Source of the DNA: Chlorella sorokiniana
Lineage: Eukaryota; Chlorophyta; Trebouxiophyceae; Chlorellales; Chlorellaceae
NCBI GenBank assembly: GCA_025917655.1
Contig: CP084614.1
Location: 558,001-622,000 of the forward strand
Direction: 5' to 3'
Length of the DNA: 64,000 nucleotides
Shown here: positions 1 to 11,577 of the stretch, one piece after another
Position numbering within the stretch: position 1 is the stretch's first letter
How the letters are laid out: each line of letters opens with the position of its first letter
The notes under the pieces: model-generated
Database searches by the model: none
The model's input: the letters and a program-made list of their open reading frames with translations, nothing else
What the model was told of the DNA's origin: nothing
Program-made: the position numbers and the translations under genes

Positions 1-803
1 TCAGCAACAAGGTGGACGTGTGGAGCGTGGGGGTCATCTTCTACCAGATGCTGTTTGGCCGCCGCCCCTTTGGCCACGAGCAGAGCCAGGAGCAGATCCT
101 GCGCAATGAGGTGTGTGTGACAGGGGGGGCTGCAGGGGCGCGTGGGGTGTGGGGCCGGTGCGGTGGCCAAGGGCAGGCGAGCCTCCTGCTATGCGCCAGG
201 TGGGGAGGGTTGGGCAGGCGCGACAAGGGAGGTAGGGGGCCCCGGCAATAGCAAGCCTGGGGGAGGTGGTGATTCGTACCGGACCAGAAGCAAGAGGCAG
301 GCTGGGTGCAGAGATGTGGCTGAACACGCTATGCATGCTGTGGTCTGCCCTGCAGGTCATGCTGAATGCGCGGGAGGTTGCCTTCCCCTCCAAGCCCAGC
401 GTCTCTGCGGAGGCAAAGGACTTCATCCGAAGGTGGGCAGCACTTGGCTGTGCCTGGGGCAGCATCAGGGACAGTCGGCGCAGGGCCTGGGGCGGCCGCA
501 GGGCTGCAGCTGCCCCCTGCATGCCGCCAGCTGCTGACGGCGCCTCGGCACAACATCCAGTTGCCCTTCTGCCGCGCGTAGCTCGTGCGTGTTCTGGTCT
601 GCGTGGCCCATGCGCTTCTGCCTCGAGAGCCTGCCTGCCGTCACCCACCCTGCTGCCTGCACCTGTACAGGTGTCTGGCTTACCGCCAGGAGGATCGCGT
701 GGATGTGCACCAGGCTGCAGCACACCCCTACATGTCTTTCAAGAAGCCCGGCAAGGCGGCCAAGGAGAGCTGCGCGACAGCGGCGGCGCCTGCTGGGGTT
801 TGA
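1..803 (+). CDS. TSL: Tousled-like protein kinase, C-terminal part (5' end outside window)
   Basis: Nuclear Ser/Thr kinase of the Tousled family, which in plants and animals acts on chromatin assembly (known targets are ASF1-type histone chaperones). Three exons are visible: 1-110, 356-432 and 671-803, all joined by GT-AG introns in phase. The translation begins in kinase subdomain IX with [20 protein letters not shown], followed by [10 protein letters not shown], then [19 protein letters not shown] and a short Ser/Ala tail after HPYMSF. The GRRPFGH...Q..IL motif is characteristic of TLK/Tousled rather than other kinases. The invariant Arg of subdomain XI is present (FIRRCL). ATP-binding and catalytic loops lie upstream of the window. 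The stop is TGA at 801-803. Family assignment is firm; the symbol is by homology to plant Tousled. Confidence 0.88.
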
Positions 804-1044
804 GCAAGCGGCGCAGGCAGCGCAGGCTCAGGCTCAGCGACCTGTTTGGCTGGCTGGACGCTGCCTCAGCTCCTGCTCGCCGTCCAAGTCTGTCATGAAG
901 GGCGGCATCCCGGATCCAAGCAGGGACCAGGCAGCGTGCTGTGGGGAGGCGGGCCCACGGGGCGCAGTTGACCTCATAATGGTGTGCCTGCCAAACTTGA
1001 CCTGGCAGCAAGGCGACAGATGGCTGCAGGCGGTGCCCCCTGTC

Positions 1045-1108
1045 CTGGCGCAGTGAGGCCGCCTTGTACTGGCGCAGTGAGATCGCCTTGTACTGGCGCA
1101 GTGAGATC
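1045..1108. repeat. 24-bp tandem repeat, about 2.7 copies
   Basis: Two full 24-bp units (1045-1068, 1069-1092) start with CTGGCGCAGTGAG and are followed by a partial third unit (1093-1108). They lie about 240 bp downstream of the kinase stop codon, in the presumed 3' UTR or spacer. No function is evident. Confidence 0.8.
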
Positions 1109-1191
1109 CCATTGCCGATCATTCTGCTGAATCATACGCTGCTGCATAGTAGTTCAATACAAACAACGAATTTGCAAGCAAGTGAGGCAGG

Positions 1192-2671
1192 ATGCCAAGC
1201 CGCTCGCGTTCCGCGCAGCGCGCGGGGCCGGGTTTGAGCGACTTGAGAGCCACATATACGGCTTGCCGGCAATCGTCTCGAGCAAAACTGGACTGTATCG
1301 TGTCCATGGCAGGCGCCGTCGTTCACTTAACCCGCGTGTTGAACACCTCACATGACAGGCACTCTCTGCCGTTTACTAAGGCCTTTATCAGCACGTTCAT
1401 GATCGCCATATACTCCTACAACATCGTGGCGTTGGCTCTGAGGCGAGCGCCGCTGCCAGCAGGCGGGGATGGGCTGCGCTGCCCACCTGTCGCATTCCCG
1501 TCCACCCGGCCGCTGCCCTCCTGATGCTGGTGGATTCTGTTACCTGGCCCGCTGCAGGAGAGACTTCTACCTGCGTGTCCGCCCCATTGTGTGCGCGGCT
1601 GTGAGGATGGGGGTTGCGGTGGGGTCTGCAGCGGACATGCACAGCGCTGCGCAGCCACCGGTCGCTCAGGGCTTGCCGTCCCCGCCGCTGAGCGCCAGCC
1701 CGGGGTTGCAAGCAGCGCCCTCGGCCCTGGCATGTGACCTGCTCCTCAACAGCAAGGCCCTGGCGGTTGGGGCGTCTGCTACCATGTGGCGAATGAGCCT
1801 TCTGCCACAGGTGGGCGGGAGTGGCATGCAGCGTGCCATGCCGAGCGAGCAAGTGCAGACCGCCGTGCTGAACTGGCAGAGCATGAGGATCGCCAGCACG
1901 GCAGTGCTTCACAGCGTGTTCTGGCTGGCCTTATCTGGTCACCTGGCCACGACTCCCGTATGCCGCTCTGTCGCAGATCTGCTTCTCTTTGCTGGCCGTG
2001 GCCTTGATACTGAGGGGCAACGGAGCCGCCTGCAGCTCCGCCTTAATGCGCCAACCGCAGGCAGGTTTTCGTGCGCCATCCCGACGTAGCACTTGTGCTT
2101 GGCCTCGTGCTGCATTGTTGGCTGTGCCCTGCTGAAAGAATGCATCTTGCAATCAATGATCAGCCCAGCTTGATCGTTTTGAGGATCAGCATGTTCCTGG
2201 CAATGGCTGTCCCTTCTGCAGGTGCAGGACGCCGTTCGGCTGGTGGGCGAGGTGGCGCATGCTGTGGTCGCGCTGCTGCTGCCTGGCGTGCCCACCCCTC
2301 CGGTGCCGCCCTTCCCGTGCCGCCACGTCATGGTGTTTCTGCAGCTGGCGGCGGGCTTGATGCTGCCCACAGCCTGGTACCTGTGGACAGAAAGCAGAGC
2401 AGCGGCAGCCCACTGCAACAGCATCGCAAGGGTGAGTTCCCGCTCTCGGCAGGCCGGCTGGCCGCAGCTTGACGCACTTGCCACTTGGAACTCAGCAGGA
2501 GCAGCCTGTTGCACGGGATGGGCAGCCTGTTGCGGGCTGGGTGCCAAAGCCTCTCGTCCCTGCCTACGTGCGCATGCAGGGCAGCCGAGGCGCAGGCTGG
2601 GAGCTGCGTTTTTGGTCTGGCTTGCAGAGGAGCGGGTGGGTGCCGCCCTCCTGGCGGCGCTGCATGCGTGA
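1192..2671 (+). CDS. Hypothetical multi-exon integral membrane protein
   Basis: I do not recognise this family. Coding character is visible in several exons: a first exon with a hydrophobic stretch (FTKAFISTFMIAIYSYNIV, about 1360-1425); a long exon from about 1555 (RDFYLRVRPIVC..., ending near ATTP); and an exon from about 2222 with VQDAVRLVGEVAHAVVALL and a hydrophobic MVFLQLAAGLMLPTAWYLW. A possible last exon from about 2629 reads EERVGAALLAALHA and stops at 2669-2671. The start is either ATG 1192 or ATG 1306; the second gives a cleaner N terminus. Splice junctions were not all resolved, and a single-base slip may be present. The hydrophobic segments suggest several membrane spans. Treat the limits as approximate. 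Confidence 0.4.
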
Positions 2672-3091
2672 GAGGTGCCTCGCCCCCGCTCCGTGCTGCG
2701 ACGTGCTGAACAATCGCCTGCACCGCAGCGGCGACACGTGTGCTTCCTCCGTTCTGTCTGCTGTAGGATCAACACAACGGGGCCGTGCCCTCTTCGCGTC
2801 TGCAGTCTTGATGGCCCTGCTGATGTGCTGGTTGCTTGGGTGGTTGTGATCTGCATGATTGACGTCAACACTGCCAATACATTCCCGGCACTGCAAGCAC
2901 TGCAATAATACAGGACTAAGCCCATGAAAGGGGGAAGAGTGGGAAAGTACATGGTCAACAGTCTATTCAATGAGTGGGGAGTCTGTTCCAACATGGCAAC
3001 TCGGTGCCAACACAGCAGGCATGAGGCGTGCATGGCAGTGCCTCCCAGTCTGGCTGCCTGGCTCATGGCAGACGGCCCCAGAGCGCCATGC
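2672..3091. other. Convergent intergenic spacer
   Basis: Spacer between the plus-strand membrane protein gene and the minus-strand oxygenase gene. Short open frames exist but none carries a recognisable motif. I see nothing else in it. Confidence 0.4.
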
Positions 3092-5317
3092 TCAAGCGGT
3101 GATGGCTGGCTCCAGCGCGTGCTCTGTGTGCGTGGCCTTCAGGCGCCCCAGCAGCCACGTACCCGCCTGCACCGGCGGGTACTTGGCGGGGCAGTCGGGC
3201 CCAGTGCATGTGGGCAGCGCCTTAATGACGGCGTCAAAGTTAGCGTCTGCGGGGGAGCGGCGGGAGGGCGGGGACGTGAGGCAGAGATGGCCTAAGAGCA
3301 GCAGCGGTGACCGGAGGCTGGTGTCCGTGCTTCCCCCGCAAACAGGGCCGGCAGCATGGACAGCCGCAGGGGCAGCAGCCTAGGCAACGATGGGAGCTGA
3401 GAGATGGCAGGGGTGGGAGCACGTGGATGGGGACGCGGAAAAAACAGCTGCTGGGCGGGGTCAGAGGCCTCCTGAGGAGTCGGCAGGCGCACCCAGGAAG
3501 AAGGCGGCAGAGAAGCGCGCAGCCCCTGTGTTCAGCACACGGTGCAGCGTGGACTTGAACAGCCCGTTGCTCCAACGCTCCAGCATGTCTGCCGCGGAGG
3601 GGGGGGGGGGTAGCGGCCAGGCCGCTCAGCTCAGCGGCAGCGACGGCAGCAGCGGCAGCATGCCCCGCCAGGCCCCTTCCCGACGCTGCCCTTTACACTG
3701 CCCCCGCTGCGCTTTGCAGGTGCGCTGCTGCTGCCAGGCCAGGGGCTGTGCGTAGAGAGCTGGCTGGAGCGGGAGGAAAGCCCCTCCTCCAAACTTAAAG
3801 CACACGATCTCGCCTGCCCTCCCTCCATGCCCAACCACCCGGCACATTCGAGTGGCGGCGGCGGCGCACCCCCAATGTTCATGACGAAGCAGTCGGGCGC
3901 GGGCGGCACATCCACCCAGCGCCCCGCCAGGAACAGCTGCAGCCCCGGCTGCTCGTCGGTCAGCAGCAGCGTGATACAGCCAAAGTCTGTGTGGGCGCCG
4001 GCGCCGATGGCACCGGGGGCCTCCCGGGCGCTGCGTGCGAGCAATTGGTGGGGAGGAGGCAGGATGAGGAGGCCGCCGGCAATGGCTATGGACACACATA
4101 TGCGCCCACAGATGCACCCTCCACAACATGTTCCCCCGGCGAGTCCTCTCAAGTCCACCACGGGCGCAGGCCACCTGCCACCCTACAGCGCCTCCACAGC
4201 GGCACCCGGCCATGCCATGCGGTGCCAGCAGGCCGTGCCTGCCGCTTTGGCGCACCGCCCCCGCCACCCGCGCACCTGTAGTGCAGCGGGCGCAGCGTGG
4301 CCACGCTGTGGTCGAACAGCGGCACGAAGTGGTCGCTCGGCAGGCCCAGCGCGCAGGCCAGCAGGCTCAGCACGCGGTCACCCAGGTCCAGCATGGCGGC
4401 GTGGTAGGCCAGCATGGCGCTGCAGGGTGGAAAGTCGGGGGTGGAAAGTCGGGGGTGGAAAGTCGGGGAGGAAAATCGGGGTGGAGCGTGAGGGCTCTAA
4501 CAGCTGCAGAGCTTGCGGGCGGCCCAGTGTTCGTTGCGGGAGAGTGGCCGGCCGGCAGCAAGCTTCTGGCGGCAGGAAGGAGGCTGGCTGGGGGGGGGGG
4601 GGGTAGGGGGTGCGGCTGGGGACCATCCATGGTCCGTCCGCCTTGCATGGAATCCCCAGAGGCCCTGCTGTGATGCTCTCTGGCACCTGCCACCCACAGT
4701 ACCACTTGCAGGGCAGCAGCACACCCAGGCAGGCAGGCAGGCGCGCGCGCCTGCTGAAGCCGGGGACCCATTCTTCGGGCGGCCACACGTTTGGCCCCTG
4801 CAGCAGAAGGTCCCCGCTGGCAGCTCCCGCCCGATGTAGTAGCCCTCCTTGGTGTCTGGCTGGCCGCTGGGGTCCAGGGCCTGCTCGTTGGGGGGCTGTA
4901 CCTGCGGCAGCGGCGGTGGGGAGGCGCCGGGCGCGCGGGACCGCTTCCTTGCGGCTGGCACGAGGTGAGGCAAGGCAAGATTGATAGGCAAGGCGGCAGC
5001 AAGTGCTCGCACCCGCGGTTGTTGGGATCCTTGGTGGCCAGCAGCTCCATCTTTTTGCCCATGGGCAGCTGCAGTTGGGGGCGCAGGGGCGAGGCCAGCC
5101 AGCGGTGAGCCCTACCGGCTGAATCAACTGGAGCCAGGGTTCTGGCCTGGGAGCAACTCACAGCGAAGAAGCGCCTCTGGGCATCCCGCATGGCATCAAT
5201 CACGGCTTGAGGCACTCCATGGCCTTTCAGCACGGCGAACCCGCTGTGCTCGCAGGCCTGGCGCAGAATTGAGGGAGCTTCCTCGCTGCTCAGGTCAACC
5301 ACTGCCGCTGCCCCCAT
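3092..5317 (-). CDS. 2-oxoglutarate/Fe(II)-dependent oxygenase (isopenicillin N synthase-like)
   Basis: Soluble non-heme iron oxygenase of the plant DOXC/IPNS-like type; the substrate cannot be told. Exon 1 (5317-5162, 52 codons from ATG) gives the DIOX_N signature [20 protein letters not shown]. Later exons give [20 protein letters not shown] (about 4900-4840), [20 protein letters not shown] (about 4410-4350), the catalytic [16 protein letters not shown] with the HxD iron ligands (about 4010-3950), then [18 protein letters not shown] with the distal His and RFSAAFF with the RxS 2-oxoglutarate anchor (about 3580-3490). The last exon, [18 protein letters not shown], stops at 3094-3092. All catalytic residues are present. 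A 14-G run (4590-4603) lies in an intron. The start was chosen at ATG 5317 because the upstream in-frame extension has no ATG. Confidence 0.85.
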
Positions 5318-5707
5318 CCGATTGTGATGAGCGAGTTGCTGCAAAATCTTGAGAGCGGGTTGCGCCGAGATTTTACGTTAGGGTGGCCCCGCCAGCTGGG
5401 CGCGACACCGCGCTGCCCTATGCAGGTCCCTGATGTGGGGTGGGTCATCGTGGGACCTGCAAGCATGGTGCAAGTGCATGCACAGGTACTTGCCCTCCGT
5501 GCCAACAAGATTAAGTGTACCGTGGCTTGTCTTGTCTGGCTGCTGCCTAACAGAGCGCAGATCGCCAGCTGAGCAAGGCCGCTGACATGCGCCGCTTTTC
5601 AGGCCACTCTACCTGAGCAGCGTTCCAGGCACAGCAGTACTGTCATGTTCACGTTCTTACTTCGTCTGGCATCCAATTGTCAATCCACTTGAGTCGCAAA
5701 TGACAGA
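5318..5707. promoter_or_regulatory. Divergent intergenic region (putative bidirectional promoter)
   Basis: About 390 bp between the start codons of the oxygenase gene (-) and the helical-repeat gene (+). It must hold the 5' UTRs and promoters of both. No clear TATA box or named element was recognised; GC content is visibly lower than in the flanking exons. Confidence 0.4.
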
Positions 5708-7208
5708 ATGAGCGCAGCCGGCAGTGGAACGGCGTCCTGCCTTTCACCAAACACCCGCACATGCCCATTCCGTAATTTGCAGTCATTGAACATAACGCTG
5801 AATGGGTACCGCGCGACTAGCAGGCGCTGCAGCGCTGCTGCCAGCAGCAGTGGCGGCAGCGGCAGCAGCGCCGAGCCTGCGATGCATGCCGGGGCACCCT
5901 GGAGCATATCCCCTTACTACACAAAGAAGCTGACGCGGCAAACGGATGCGCTGGGAAACATAATCAGCGAGCCAGATGCGGTGGCGGCGGCGCCGGGATG
6001 GACGCCCGATGCGCAGCTGCGGCTTGCTGCTGCGGCGCTGGCACCAGAGCTGCAGAGAGATGCGGAAGAGCTGCTTGACAAGGCACGCAGAGGGGTGCTG
6101 GAGCAATCAAGAACCGTGCCTGCCGTCTTCAGCTGCCGTCGTTCCCCTTCTTCCCATTGTTGCTTCCTTCTGACGCTGCCCGCGTCCACACTGGCTGCCC
6201 CTTGAAACGCCTGCTGCCTGCTGTCCATCCCGGCCCGCAGGTGCGCCAGCTGCTGGGCCTGCTCCCCCATATGGCTTCTCTGCGCAGCTTGAAGCCCGCA
6301 GAACTGGTGCGCATGGCGGCAGCCGTGGAGCAAATCACGGCGCGGCTGGTGGCGCTGCGACGGCGCTTCCCGGGGCGGACGTGGCCGCCATGGTGGCCGC
6401 GCACCCGCCGCTGCTGCGTATGGACGAAGCTGAGGTGGAGGCGGCGGTGGCGGCGGTGCGGCACGCGTTCCCGAGGCCAGCCAGGTGGGGGCGGCACACA
6501 TGTGTGTGTGGTGGGCTGAGGGTGACGAGGGGCGTATGTGTGGGTTGGGTGGGGGTACCCCTGCAGTGCTTCTGCTGCAGATGAGGCCTGTGAGAATGGA
6601 GGGGGGGCGGGGCGCACATGCCACCCTGTCTTTTCCATGCTGTTATGAACACTCGGTACAGCCGTCTGGGGCCTCAGCGCACGTGTCGGGGCACCACAGC
6701 GTTCGTTGTAGCAACAGCGAGCGCAAGAGTCGCATGCACACCTGTGGCCCCTCCGCCGCCGTGCAGGAGGATCTGGAGGCCATGCTGTCGGCCAACGCTG
6801 GGCTGTTGGACGGCGGCGGCGCCGCGGAGGCGTGCCTGGCAGGGGTGGGCCATCTGCTGCCTCGGGACCTGATCATACATTTCCTCAAGACCGACCCCGC
6901 CTTCCTGTACCAGGTGCGGCTCTGGGTCAGCCTCTGCTTGAACCTTAGATCAACCGTGGAGGCGGGGGCACGATTTGGGAATGATCACGGCCCATCACCG
7001 CCAGGCTGCGCTGCCCGATGGCCGGGGTTAAGGCACGCACCCTGCACGCCGCCAGCCCTCCCACGCCCTCCGGTTGGGCACTCTGTTCCCTCGGCCTGCC
7101 AGAGTTTGTCGTGCCCTTCCCTGCTGTGCGCAGTTTCAGCCGCTGGAGGGGCAGTCGCGCGGGGAGCGCGACTCCGAGTATCTGGCAGACATGCTGAGGG
7201 GCAGCTAG
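5708..7208 (+). CDS. Organelle-targeted helical-repeat protein, possibly mTERF-like
   Basis: N terminus (MSAAGSGTASCLSPNTRTCP, then Ser/Arg/Ala-rich to about residue 55) resembles a chloroplast or mitochondrial targeting peptide. ISPYYTKKLTRQTDALGNII and DAQLRLAAAALAPELQRDAE follow. Later exons carry repeated helices of the kind AAMVAAHPPLLRMDEAEVEA (about 6380-6450) and EAMLSANAGLLDGG...LPRDLIIHFLKTDPAFLYQ (about 6775-6913), which look like mTERF-type repeats but are not diagnostic. The last exon, FQPLEGQSRGE, stops at 7206-7208. The first intron seems to use a GC donor (GCACGC at 6083). A single-base slip in the G run 6372-6375 breaks the frame. The junction before EDLEAML was not resolved. 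Function is unproven. Confidence 0.5.
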
Positions 7209-7648
7209 GTTGCCCATGCTGAGGAGCCATGCGCACGCATACTGCCAGCCCAAGCGTTGCTGGGCCAGGATCAAGGGATAACGAGGACGGGAGCTGCTGC
7301 TCCAGGGCCTCTGCATCCGTGGATGGCTGCGAGGCAGGCTGCCCCTGGGGCGAGGGCTGGAGGGAGGGGAGCACCTGTTCTGAGCAGCCGGCTGGTGGTG
7401 GTGTCAACACGTGCGATGGCATTGTAACTGGAGGGGACGTCATTTTATGATATGATTGTATGTGAACGTCTGTTTGTGACGAACCAGGATGCCTCAACCC
7501 AGCAGTGGCCGCCGCGGCTCCTCCCGCTCTGCACATCTGGCGCCAGGGTGGCGCTGTGAAGCGGCGGCGTGGTGCCGACCTGTTTGTCGGGTGGCTGTTG
7601 AAGGTGTACATTGAACACTGAGCGGGTGCAGGGCAGCAACCAGCCAAC

Positions 7649-10600
7649 ATGGGAGGCATTGGCGCTAAGCGCTCCAAGAAGAGCAAGAGCAAGCGGTGAG
7701 CAGGGCGGCATATCAATAGCAGCCGACAGATCGGCTTATGGGTGCGGCTACAGACCCCCAGGAAGGGCATGCAAGGCCCTGCCTCCAGGCGCCGCCGCCA
7801 CATCCGGGCCCTGAACCTGTTTGTGCGTTTTCGGTGCAGTCAAACACTCAAGCAGAAGTACAAGGTGCTGAAGAAGGTCAAGGAGCACCACCGCAAGAAG
7901 CGGCGAGAGGCCAAGAAGCTCGGGCTGAAGCCCAAGGAGCCCAAGGATCCGGGTATTCCCAACGCATGGCCATTCAAAGAGGAGCTCATCGCCCAGCTCA
8001 AGGCGCAGAAGGAGCGCGCCGAGGCCAAGGAGCGGATGCTCAAGGAGCAGCGCAAGCTCCAGAGGCAGCAGGCGGTGAGCAATCAGCTCTCCAGCGACTG
8101 TCTTTTATCTTTGTCACGCATGCAGCCAGTTACGGAAGAGGGGCCTGGGCTGCTCCTTGCTGCCGTCGCTGCCACTGCTGCCAGCTCGCGCGCCCAGCCC
8201 TCCGCAGCTCATTCCGCCCGCCCCGCGCTTGTCCGCCGCTCACAGACAGCAGCAGCGGCCGCCATGGAGCAGGACGGCGAGGGCCCGCAGCTGGAGGCGC
8301 TGCAGCGGCAGGCGCTGAAGCGCGGCCGCGACTACGACAAGGCCGCTGCCAAGGCTGCCGCCGCCGGCGACAAGGAGGGCTTCGTGGACTCCTCCCGCCG
8401 CGCTTTCTACAAGGAGTTTGTCAAGGTGCCGACCCTCTGCACTGCCCCCTGCATGCCCTTGGGCGGAGCAAGCGCCGCAGAGCGCGGTTGATCCTGACGC
8501 CGGAGAGGATGCCGCCCGGCCGCGCTCGCTGCGCTCGCCGCTGCTGGCCCCCGCATGCGCTCCTGATACGACTTCCTGCGCCCCACGCAGGTGGTGGAGG
8601 CCAGCGATGTGCTGATCGAGGTGGTGGACGCGCGCGATCCGCTGGGCTGCCGCTGCGCCGACGTCGAGCGCTTTGTGCGCAGGCTGGACCCTTCAAAGAA
8701 GATTGTCCTGCTGCTCAACAAGATTGGTGCGGCGCGGCTTGGGGGGCACGGGGAGCGAAATTGAGGGTGGAGAACGGTGCATGCCATTACTGCCACGCGT
8801 GGTCCTGGACAACAGGGCAGGAAGGACAAGAGTGCGGGGACAGCGGTGTGGTTGGGACGCTGGCATCAATGCCGGCCCCCAACCCTCCACCCTCTGGCCC
8901 CACCCCCTGCCGCCCCCAGACCTGGTGCCGCGCGAGGTGGCCGAGGCGTGGCTCAAGTACTTTAGGGAGGAGCTGCCCGCAGTCGCCTTCAAGTCCAGCA
9001 CCCAGAAGCAGGTGGGGCGGTGGGGCGGGCAAACGGCTGCCACCTCCAGCTCAACTGGGTGGGGGTTGTGGGTGTGCAGCTGGGGCAAGGGCATGCTAGC
9101 CCTTTCCAGCGGCTGCGCCTTTGGCGGGCCTCTGCCTCGGCTGGGCTCCCAACAAGAGGGTCCGCGCTTCTGCTCCACAACTTGCTGATTTTGGTGACGT
9201 GTTTTTGTGTTGTGAAAGGCCGGGCAGCGATGCAGCCTGCAGCTACAACCCACAGCCCTGATGCACTTTCGCACCTTACGCCGCTCTCCCCTCGCAGGCC
9301 GCCAACCTGGGTCGGCGCCAGCTGGCGCAGGCGGCCGACGCGGCGCTCAAGGGCGCCGAGTGCATCGGCGCCGACACGCTGCTGCAGCTGCTCAAGAACT
9401 ACACTCGCAGTGCGGACCTCAAGACCGCAATCACGGTGGGAGTGGTGGGGCTGCCCAACGTGGGCAAGTCGAGCGTGATCAACAGCCTGAAGCGCACGCG
9501 CGTGGCCCAGGTGCGCCTGCTCCCTGCCTGGCTCCGTGGTGGGGCTCTGCCTGCCTGCAGCTGCACTGTGCCGCGCGGCGCGCCCCCAGCGGCACAGCAG
9601 TCCTTGGGCGGCCTGTGTCCTGCTCTCCAGCGTCACGTTTGCGTCCGTCCCCCTCAAACAACAAAAACAAACAAAAAACCAAAATGGCTCCCATCCGACA
9701 CCGTTCCCCACCCTGCCCCTGCCCAGGTTGGCAATACGCCTGGGGTGACCAAGGCGGTACAGGAGATCCACCTGGACCGCCACCTCACCCTGCTGGACTC
9801 GCCCGGCGTGGTGTTTGCCGATGCGGGGCGGATGGCGCGGCTGCCGCCGCACTGCGCAACGCAGTCAAGGCGGAGCAGCTTGAGGACCCGGCGCTTCCGG
9901 TGCGCTGTCGCGCCGCGACGTGCACGCTATGCCGTGCTGTGCCTGCTGCGCCCTACCGCACCTGCTGCGCTGTAACGCACGGCAGGGCCCTGCCCGCGGC
10001 CGTTGCCTGAGCACTGCTGCCTGCCTGCAAACCAAGGGTTGCGGGGGCAACCGGTCGCCCTTGGCTCCCCTTTCTGCCTGTGCCAGCACTCATGACCCAC
10101 AACCACCCGATTGCTGCCGTTCCTCGCAGGTGGCGGAGATTGTGCGGCGCTGCCCCGCCAAGCAGCTCATGCAGCTGTACAAGGTGGCGGCGTTTGACGG
10201 CCCCGATGAGTTCCTCCAGCAAGTGGCCACAGTGAGTAAAGCATGCCGATGGGTGCTGTGTGTGTTCCTGTGGGTTGGTGGGTGGGCGTGTGGATGGGTG
10301 GGTCGGGGGTCGAAGGTGTTTGGAGGGAGGACCAATGAGCAGAACGGCCAGGCTGCCCTGCCCGGCCTGCAGTCGCTCACGACGCGGCAGTCGTATGCGC
10401 TCACTGTTTGCAGCTGCTCATCAGCTGCATGTCTGCACATTTTCTCCTGTGCCGCGCTCCCTCGCAGGCCCGTGGCAAGCTGAAGAAGGGCGGTGCGGTG
10501 GACACGGCGGCAGCGGCGCGCATCGTGCTGCAGGCGAGCCACAGGCGGCGCGCTGCGCGCTTTGCGTGCCGCCCCTGCCCGCGCTCGCCAGCCTGCATGC

Positions 10601-11577
10601 CAGCTACACCTTGCAGCGCGTCAGACCCAGCAACTGTAGCTGCCTTCCCCCGCACCAGCGACTGCCCAGCAGCTCAGCCCCTCCCGGCGCTCACTGCCCC
10701 CCTCCTGCCTCTCCCGTTTGCGTGCTGCAGGACTGGAACGACGGCCGCATCCCCTACTTCACGCTGCCCCCAAGCGCGACAGCGAGGTGGCAGGCTCCGC
10801 GCAGCTGGTGCCCGCCTGGGGCGCCGACTTCGTGGCCGACCAGTCGGCGTCGCTGGCGGCGCTGCGCAGCGTGGAGGACGGCGCTGGCAGCGGCGGCGCC
10901 GCTTTCTTCCAGGCGGACACGCTGGGCGCTGTGCGGGTGGACTTGGACGGCATGGCGGCGGCCGACGACGCCAGCGGCAGCGGCAGCGGCAGCGATGAGG
11001 ACGAGGACAGCGGAGCAGGTGGGAGGGGGCGCTCACCATTGGCAGCTTCATGACGCCTGAACCGCCTTTGAGCTGCCGCCGCTGCCAGGAGCGATGGAAT
11101 GGCTGCTGGCGGCCTCAGCGGGATTTTCTGTGTGGGGAGGGGGCTTTGCAACGCAGAAGCGCCTGGTAGTTCCCAGTCTGTCCGCCCTCATCTTGGCCCT
11201 TCATAACTTCTTCCTCTGCAGAGGAGATGAGCGGCAGCGAGGGGGAGGAGGGTGATGAGGAGGGTCCCTCGGGCAGCGAGGCAATGGACGAAGAAGAGGC
11301 GGCGCCAGCGGCCAAGCGGCAGCGCGGCGCGGCGTCGGCGGCGCAGAACGCGCAGCTGTTTGGCGAGGCGGGGCAGTACAACCCGCACGCAGCGCGGGCT
11401 GAGCGCAAGCGGCGCAAGAAGGGCGCGCTGCTGCGGCAGGCTGAAGCGGAGGCGGCGGCGGCGGAGCACGGCGGCGGCGGCGCTGCGGGCGGCGACGACG
11501 ACTATGACTTTGAGGCGGACTGGGGCGCTGGCGGCAGCGGCAACCCGTTTGAGCAGCTGGGCAGCGGGGGGGGATGA
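7649..11577 (+). CDS. NSN1: Nucleolar circularly permuted GTPase, nucleostemin/NSN1 (GNL3-type)
   Basis: GTPase for 60S ribosomal subunit assembly and export. Eleven exons: 7649-7695, 7840-8074, 8246-8425, 8591-8726, 8920-9011, 9298-9510, 9727-9899, 10130-10231, 10468-10533, 10731-11018, 11222-11577. The N terminus is a basic GN3L/Grn1 domain ([20 protein letters not shown], nucleolar). The G motifs are in permuted order: G5/G4 ([16 protein letters not shown]), then G1 GLPNVGKS, G2 [10 protein letters not shown] and G3 [11 protein letters not shown]. The C-terminal tail is acidic, then basic. The exons sum to 1888 nt; adding one base in each of two homopolymers (9825-9828 G, 10767-10771 C) gives 1890 nt, or 629 residues, close to plant NSN1. 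The intron after 10533 has a GC donor. The final G8 run (11567-11574) may also be miscounted, since a frame change there would end in DEDSE. Confidence 0.93.

Noticed and set aside
7649-11577. NSN1 as a pseudogene because of frameshifts
   Set aside because: All motifs are intact, and two added homopolymer bases restore a full 629-residue protein; similar slips occur in most genes of the window.
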